Assembly: GCA_937877675.1 (NCBI GenBank)
Contig: CALEIS010000092.1
Location: forward strand, 1-19,477
Direction of reading: 5' to 3'
DNA from: an uncultured Clostridia bacterium
GTDB taxonomy: Bacteria > Bacillota > Clostridia > Oscillospirales > Acutalibacteraceae
DNA: 19,477 bases
Positions 15,536-19,477 of this stretch are shown piece by piece. A program made the position numbers and the translations under genes. The stretch's first letter is position 1; each line of letters begins with the position of its first letter. The notes under the pieces are model-generated. The model made no database searches. It had not been told where the DNA came from and was given only the letters and a program-made list of their open reading frames with translations.

Positions 15536-16117
15536 TTATCTCTTATAAAAAACCTTATCAACGATACCGTAATCCATAGCTTCTTGAGCAGAGAGCCAAT
15601 TATCTCTTTCAGTATCAAGAGCAATTTGTTCAATAGGTTTCCCTGTATTTTCTGCAAGGATTTTATTGAGTTTATCTCTTGTTCTGAGGATGTGTTCAGC
15701 AGCAATCTTAATATCTGTTGCCTGACCTTTTGCTCCACCCAAAGGCTGATGAATCATAATTTCACTATTAGGAAGAGCATATCTCTTTCCCTTTGCACCA
15801 GAAGAAAGTAAGAATGCACCCATGCTTGCAGCCATACCCATACAAATAGTTGATACATCACATTTGATATACTGCATTGTATCGTAAATTGCAAGACCTG
15901 CTGACACAGAGCCACCTGGGCTGTTAATATAAAGGCTAATATCTTTTTCGCTATCCTGTCCCTCAAGATAAAGCAACTGTGCTACAACCAATGATGCAGT
16001 TGCATCGTTTACCTCATCTGACAAAACGATAATTCTATCATTTAAAAGTCTTGAAAAAATATCGTACTGTCTTTCCCCTCTGTTTGTTTGCTCAACAACG
16101 TATGGTACAAGTGCCAT
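15536..16117 (-). CDS. clpP: ATP-dependent Clp protease proteolytic subunit ClpP
   Basis: 193 residues from the ATG at 16117, the usual ClpP size. The serine protease triad is S98 (GMAASMGAFLL), H123 (IMIHQPLGG) and D172 (LDTERDNWLSAQEA). The N-terminal MALVPYVVEQTNRGER is the standard axial-loop start, with essentially no propeptide. An ATG six codons earlier (16135) is rejected because GGAGGT falls inside that extension, six bases before 16117. ClpP forms a double heptamer that degrades proteins handed over by ClpX. It lies between tig and clpX, with a hairpin in the tig-clpP gap. Confidence 0.98.
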   Translation of the reverse strand: MALVPYVVEQTNRGERQYDIFSRLLNDRIIVLSDEVNDATASLVVAQLLYLEGQDSEKDISLYINSPGGSVSAGLAIYDTMQYIKCDVSTICMGMAASMGAFLLSSGAKGKRYALPNSEIMIHQPLGGAKGQATDIKIAAEHILRTRDKLNKILAENTGKPIEQIALDTERDNWLSAQEAMDYGIVDKVFYKR

Positions 16118-16123
16118 AATATT

Positions 16124-16129
16124 ACCTCC
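16124..16129 (-). promoter_or_regulatory. Ribosome binding site deciding the clpP start
   Basis: GGAGGT (minus strand, 16129-16124) lies six bases before the ATG at 16117. It fixes that ATG over the in-frame one at 16135. Confidence 0.85.
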
Positions 16130-16154
16130 ATTCAATAACTTTGAAAAAGCATTA

Positions 16155-16187
16155 AAGAATTGTCCTTTTGATTATTGGACAATTCTT
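16155..16187 (-). terminator. Hairpin in the tig-clpP gap (terminator or attenuator)
   Basis: AAGAATTGTCC (16155-16165) pairs perfectly over 11 bp with GGACAATTCTT (16177-16187), loop 11 nt. On the minus strand the tail is only moderately T-rich (ctttaatgcttttt). It lies 22 nt after the tig stop and may end part of the tig transcript while clpP-clpX are read through. I saw no clear clpP promoter after it. Confidence 0.6.
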
Positions 16188-16209
16188 CAACACTTAAACA
16201 TATAAATTC

Positions 16210-17535
16210 TTATTCAGCGTCTTCTGCTTTCTTTGTTGTTTTCTTAGCAGGAGCTTTTTCATCTGTAATCTTTGCATTGTCTTTTACAAAGTCAATTGCC
16301 TTCTTAGATTTGATGTCACCTGCAAGAGCATCAGCAGAAATAGCCTTCTTAATTGCATCAACATCCATACCGTATGTCTTTGCAAGGTTTTCATATTCTG
16401 CATTGATTTCATCTTCAGTAGCTTCAATGCCTTCTGCTTTAACGATTGCTTCGATAGCAAGGCTAAGCTTAACCTGAGCTTCTGCATTATCTTTGTAACC
16501 ATCTCTAAAAGCAGCCATTTCCATACCTGTATATGAAAGGTATGTATTAAGGTCAAGGCCCTGTGACTGAAGTCTGTAATTGAAGTTATTAACGATATTG
16601 TCAATTTCTTCTTCAATCATTACTGCTGGAATTTCAACTTCGATTCCTTTAACAACTTCTTCAAGAAGGTCGTTAACTACTTTATTATCAGCATCAGCTT
16701 TCTTTGCATCTTCAAGCTGAGCCTTTACACTCTTCTTAAGCTCATCAAGTGTATCGAATTCGCTAACATCCTTTGCAAATTCATCATCAAGAGCAGGAAG
16801 TTCCTTAACCTTGATTTCATGAAGCTTAATCTTGAAAACAGCATCCTTTGATGCAAGGTTTTCCTGATATTCTGCTGGGAATGTAACATTTACATCAAAT
16901 TCTTCACCAACTTTGTGACCGATAATCTGGTCTTCAAAGCCTGGGATAAATGAACCACTACCAATTACAAGGTCATAGTTTTCTGCTTTACCACCATCAA
17001 AAGCAACGCCATCTACAAAGCCTTCAAAGTCGATAACTGCTGTATCATTCTTCTTAACTGCTCTGTCATCAACGCTAATCATTCTTGAGTTCTGTTCCTG
17101 CATCTTTGCAAGTTCTGCTTTTACTTCAGCAGCTGAAACTTTACAAGCAGGTCTTGTTACATTAAGTCCTTTATACTCGCCAAGCTTAACTTCAGGTTTA
17201 ACAGCAACCTTAAGTTTCAATACAACACCATCTTTACCGATTTCAGGTACATCAAGGTCATAAGGAGTACCAACAACATCGAGTTTTGATTCAAGAATTG
17301 CTTCGCTTACAACTTCAGGATAAAGGATTTCAAGTGCATCTTCATAGAAAACGCCCTCACCATACATCTTTTCGATGAAGTTTCTTGGTGCCTTACCCTT
17401 TCTGAAGCCCTTGATAGTGATGTTCTTTCTTTCCTTGAGATATGCCTTTTGAATAGCAGCCTCAAATTTTTCACCATCTACAGTGATTTCAAGTTCGTAG
17501 ACATTTGTTTCTACATTGTTTGTTGACTTTAACAT
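16210..17535 (-). CDS. tig: Trigger factor (ribosome-associated chaperone and prolyl isomerase)
   Basis: 441 residues from ATG 17535. The N-terminal ribosome-docking domain carries the signature GFRKGKAPR (43-51). A FKBP-type isomerase domain spans about 160-243 (NDTAVIDFEGFVDGVAFDGG ... SGSFIPGFEDQIIGHKVGEE), and the helical chaperone arms follow. The last 20 residues are a Lys/Ala-rich, low-complexity tail. Trigger factor meets nascent chains at the ribosome exit. A TTG codon lies directly upstream in frame, but AGGAGG eight bases before 17535 favours the ATG. It heads the tig-clpP-clpX cluster with its own promoter. The length is typical. Confidence 0.98.
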   Translation of the reverse strand: MLKSTNNVETNVYELEITVDGEKFEAAIQKAYLKERKNITIKGFRKGKAPRNFIEKMYGEGVFYEDALEILYPEVVSEAILESKLDVVGTPYDLDVPEIGKDGVVLKLKVAVKPEVKLGEYKGLNVTRPACKVSAAEVKAELAKMQEQNSRMISVDDRAVKKNDTAVIDFEGFVDGVAFDGGKAENYDLVIGSGSFIPGFEDQIIGHKVGEEFDVNVTFPAEYQENLASKDAVFKIKLHEIKVKELPALDDEFAKDVSEFDTLDELKKSVKAQLEDAKKADADNKVVNDLLEEVVKGIEVEIPAVMIEEEIDNIVNNFNYRLQSQGLDLNTYLSYTGMEMAAFRDGYKDNAEAQVKLSLAIEAIVKAEGIEATEDEINAEYENLAKTYGMDVDAIKKAISADALAGDIKSKKAIDFVKDNAKITDEKAPAKKTTKKAEDAE

Positions 17536-17543
17536 CAAATATT

Positions 17544-17549
17544 CCTCCT
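17544..17549 (-). promoter_or_regulatory. Ribosome binding site deciding the tig start
   Basis: AGGAGG (minus strand, 17549-17544) stands eight bases before ATG 17535. This makes the ATG, rather than the adjacent TTG, the likely start. Confidence 0.85.
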
Positions 17550-17594
17550 GAATATTATTGTTTATTGTGTTTATATTACCGCAATATTCACGAT

Positions 17595-17623
17595 ATTATA
17601 TCATATTAAATCTATAAATACAA
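17595..17623 (-). promoter_or_regulatory. Promoter of tig
   Basis: On the minus strand: TTGTAT (17623-17618), a 17-nt spacer and a perfect TATAAT (17600-17595). This leaves a leader of about 55 nt before tig. The -35 is weak (3 of 6). No CIRCE or CtsR-like repeat is visible around it, so heat control of this cluster is not indicated by the sequence. Confidence 0.65.
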
Positions 17624-17681
17624 TATTTTCCTTAAGTTTTTCTTGTAAAAAAGAAACTTTTAGCAATATTTTAAGAACATT

Positions 17682-18374
17682 TTATTCTAAATTAACAAGA
17701 TAAGGGCAAAATTCTAAATAATCTGCTGAAACAAGACGGAATTTTATACCTTCACGCTCTTCATTTACTGCACTTTTTATTGCTCCACCATGAAGGTGAC
17801 CATAATAACATCTTTCTATATTATTTTCCTTCAAAACATTGAAAATCGGTTCACATTTTCGATTTATACTGATTGGTGGATAATGAAGAAAAGCTACAAT
17901 TTCTCCACCGAGTTTTTTTGCTTCATCAATTGAACGTTGAAGTCTAGCACACTCACGAGCCATTACTTTATCCACATTTTCACTTTCCGCATCAAAAAAC
18001 CATCCACGAGTGCCCACAATGGATATATCCCCTATTTTGTATGCATTGTTATGAAGAAACTTAATTGTTTCAAAACCCTTTTCTTTGCAGAATTTTTCCA
18101 TTTTTGTAAGAGTATTCCACCAATAATCATGATTTCCCTTGGATATAATCTTAGTACCATTGAGATTATTTAAGAACTCAAAATCATGTTCTGCTTCTTC
18201 AAGGCTCATTGCCCATGAAACATCTCCATTTATAATGACTGTATCATCTTTTGAAATCAGTTTTTGCCAATTTTTTTCAAGTCTTTGGGCATAATCATCC
18301 CAGCCCTTGAAAATATCCATGGGCTTATCAACAGAAAATGATAAATGTGTATCACCAATGACATAAACTGACAT
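17682..18374 (-). CDS. Calcineurin-like metallophosphoesterase
   Basis: 230 residues. The five metal-binding blocks are present in order: GDTH (D8, H10), GDVSW (D51), GNHDYWW (N81, H82), FLHYPP (H164) and YGHLHG (H193, H195). Compact single-domain members of this kind hydrolyse phosphomono- or diesters with a dinuclear metal site; the substrate is unknown. It has no signal peptide, so it is cytoplasmic. AGGAG precedes the ATG. It is divergent from the DUF1540 gene, with 68 nt between the two start codons, and lies upstream of tig on the same strand. The 150-nt gap to tig contains the tig promoter, so they are probably separate units. Confidence 0.92.
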   Translation of the reverse strand: MSVYVIGDTHLSFSVDKPMDIFKGWDDYAQRLEKNWQKLISKDDTVIINGDVSWAMSLEEAEHDFEFLNNLNGTKIISKGNHDYWWNTLTKMEKFCKEKGFETIKFLHNNAYKIGDISIVGTRGWFFDAESENVDKVMARECARLQRSIDEAKKLGGEIVAFLHYPPISINRKCEPIFNVLKENNIERCYYGHLHGGAIKSAVNEEREGIKFRLVSADYLEFCPYLVNLE

Positions 18375-18407
18375 AAAGAAATTTCTCCTGTGAATAATTA
18401 TAAGGAA

Positions 18408-18430
18408 CTTTCAAAAAATAAAGTTGAAAG
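18408..18430 (+). promoter_or_regulatory. Small hairpin abutting the DUF1540 ribosome site
   Basis: CTTTCAA (18408-18414) and TTGAAAG (18424-18430) form a 7-bp inverted repeat with a 9-nt loop that ends inside the AGGAGG of the DUF1540 gene (18429-18434). It is AT-rich and weak. It could modulate ribosome access or be chance. Confidence 0.3.
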
Positions 18431-18442
18431 GAGGAAATGAAA

Positions 18443-18613
18443 ATGGATAAGAATAAAAACACAAACATTACTTGTGACGCTTGTCACTGCACATTCAACG
18501 ATGGTCACATGAACTGTACAGCTAACGGAATTAAGGTTGGTACACACAGTGCATGTACTTGTGATGACACAAGATGCGCAACCTTTAAGTTGAAGGTTTC
18601 TGACGTAGAATAA
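18443..18613 (+). CDS. DUF1540-domain cysteine-rich mini-protein
   Basis: 56 residues. It has seven Cys (11, 14, 16, 25, 38, 40, 45) and three His in the pattern ITCDACHCTFN ... NCTANGIKVG ... ACTCDDTRCATFK. This is the DUF1540 signature found in short Clostridia/Bacilli proteins, whose function is unknown; metal binding is a reasonable guess from the Cys spacing. The start at 18443 is chosen over the ATG at 18437 because AGGAGG (18429-18434) is eight bases from the former and only two from the latter. It is divergent from the phosphoesterase gene and convergent with threonine synthase, with a shared terminator between. Confidence 0.88.
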   Translation: MDKNKNTNITCDACHCTFNDGHMNCTANGIKVGTHSACTCDDTRCATFKLKVSDVE

Positions 18614-18619
18614 AATTCA

Positions 18620-18654
18620 AATGCGGAAACCGTATCCTACCCGGCTTCCGCATT
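18620..18654. terminator. Bidirectional hairpin between DUF1540 and threonine synthase genes
   Basis: AATGCGGAA (18620-18628) pairs over 9 bp with TTCCGCATT (18646-18654). The 17-nt loop can extend the stem with CCG/CGG. On the minus strand the tail is tttgaatttta and on the plus strand it is actattc, so it is the better terminator for threonine synthase. Confidence 0.7.
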
Positions 18655-18665
18655 ACTATTCGGGC

Positions 18666-19477
18666 TTAGATGCCTAACATATCAAAAACAACCTGTTTCA
18701 TATCCTCTTTTTTACTTACTCTTGTAAAGCGTGGTTCTTTGCCTTTAAGAGTAGCAAGTTGTTGTGGTACAGGTTCATTTGATTTCTGGAAGAGTTCATC
18801 TACCATATCAAACTCATTATCTGCCTTAATTTCATCTGTAATTGCAGCAAGAACACTTGCAGAGAATTTGTATGGGTTTGCTGTTGATGCAATAACAGTA
18901 GGTGTTTTATCCCCTGTTTTTTCTACATAATCATCATACACCTTAACCGCAACTGCAGTATGAGTATCGCAAAGATAATTTTTTTCTTCAAAAACTTTAC
19001 CGATTGTTGCCTTTGTTTCTGCATCATCACAACAACCTGCTGCAAATAATGATTTAACTTCATTTGCAACATCAGCAGATACTGTATATTTACCCTCATT
19101 ATTAAGAGATGCCATCCATTCTGCAACCTGAACATCGTTCTCACCACAAAGATGGAAAAGAAGTCTTTCAAGGTTACTTGAAATAAGGATATCCATTGAT
19201 GGTGATGTTGTACAATAGAAATCTCTATTTTTGTCATATGTTCCATTTGTTAAGAAATCTGTAAGAACATTATTAGCATTAGATGCACAAATAAGTGTTT
19301 TTACAGGAACACCCATTCTCTTTGCATAATACGCAGCAAGAATGTTGCCAAAGTTACCTGTTGGAACAACAACATTCATTTCTTCGCCATTTTTAAGTTC
19401 ACCATTTTCTATCATATCACAGTATGCTGATACATAGTAAACAATCTGTGGAACAAGACGACCCCAGTTAATTGAGT
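18666..19477 (-). CDS. thrC: Threonine synthase, C-terminal part (start outside window)
   Basis: About 270 C-terminal residues remain; the frame runs off the right end. The reading begins SINWGRLVPQIVYYVSAYCD, matching the N-S-I-N-W-(A/G)-R-(I/L)-x-P-Q-I-x-Y-Y motif of the long (E. coli/fungal-type) threonine synthases. It is followed by the PLP-phosphate loop VVVPTGNFGNILAAYYAKRM. Later marks are CASNANNVL and STANPYKFSASVL (CASNANDVL and ATAHPAKF in relatives). It converts O-phosphohomoserine to threonine with PLP; the Schiff-base Lys would be in the missing N-terminal half. It is convergent with the DUF1540 gene. No break is seen inside the visible part. Confidence 0.95.
   Translation of the reverse strand, partial: SINWGRLVPQIVYYVSAYCDMIENGELKNGEEMNVVVPTGNFGNILAAYYAKRMGVPVKTLICASNANNVLTDFLTNGTYDKNRDFYCTTSPSMDILISSNLERLLFHLCGENDVQVAEWMASLNNEGKYTVSADVANEVKSLFAAGCCDDAETKATIGKVFEEKNYLCDTHTAVAVKVYDDYVEKTGDKTPTVIASTANPYKFSASVLAAITDEIKADNEFDMVDELFQKSNEPVPQQLATLKGKEPRFTRVSKKEDMKQVVFDMLGI

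Noticed and set aside
17536..17623. CIRCE or CtsR operator controlling tig-clpP-clpX
   Set aside because: Neither the TTAGCACTC inverted repeat nor the GGTCAAA heptad repeat is present.
17624..17681. Terminator after the phosphoesterase gene
   Set aside because: The AGTTT-CTT/AAG-AAAAACT pairing needs a two-base bulge and is all A/T-rich; too weak to call.

Overview
The window is AT-rich, protein-dense DNA, by eye about one third G+C. It has strong AGGAGG-type ribosome binding sites, classic TTGACA/TATAAT promoters and compact hairpin terminators. Together with the gene content (a giant BspA-like leucine-rich-repeat surface protein, a DUF1540 mini-protein, tig-clpP-clpX, a four-gene folate block), this points to a Gram-positive anaerobe of the Clostridia, probably a gut Ruminococcaceae/Oscillospirales relative. 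That placement is inference from gene style; no rRNA or tRNA gene is present to test it.

Layout. Positions 1-5557 (minus) are one open frame for a secreted, multi-unit BspA-type LRR_5 protein whose C-terminus lies outside the window. Divergent from it are two small Cro/C1-type regulators on the plus strand (5783-5992 and 6276-6473). They are separated by short intergenic stretches that carry direct and inverted repeats resembling operators. A bidirectional terminator (6479-6514) ends this block.

From 11699 down to 6581 (minus) runs a tightly packed seven-gene operon: an LCP-like membrane-anchored protein, a transglutaminase-like secreted/anchored protein, folE, folP, folB, folK and a DEDDh exonuclease with a C-terminal Zn ribbon. 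The fol genes supply GTP cyclohydrolase I, dihydropteroate synthase, dihydroneopterin aldolase and HPPK, which are the dihydropteroate branch of folate synthesis. The two leading genes are cell-envelope proteins of unknown purpose.

Upstream is a stand-alone polyprenyl-phosphate sugar-1-phosphate transferase (11799-13169) with its own promoter and terminator. Then come an EamA/DMT transporter (13265-14158) and the housekeeping proteostasis set transcribed as tig (17535-16210), clpP (16117-15536), clpX (15519-14206). Beyond tig lie a calcineurin-like phosphoesterase (minus), a divergent 56-residue DUF1540 protein (plus, 18443-18613), and the C-terminal 270 or so residues of threonine synthase (minus), cut by the window end.

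I see no defence island, CRISPR array, prophage, insertion sequence or RNA gene. The items most worth a second look are the modular architecture of the giant LRR protein, the arginine-free LCP-like domain that heads the folate operon, and the operator-like repeats around the two small regulators.
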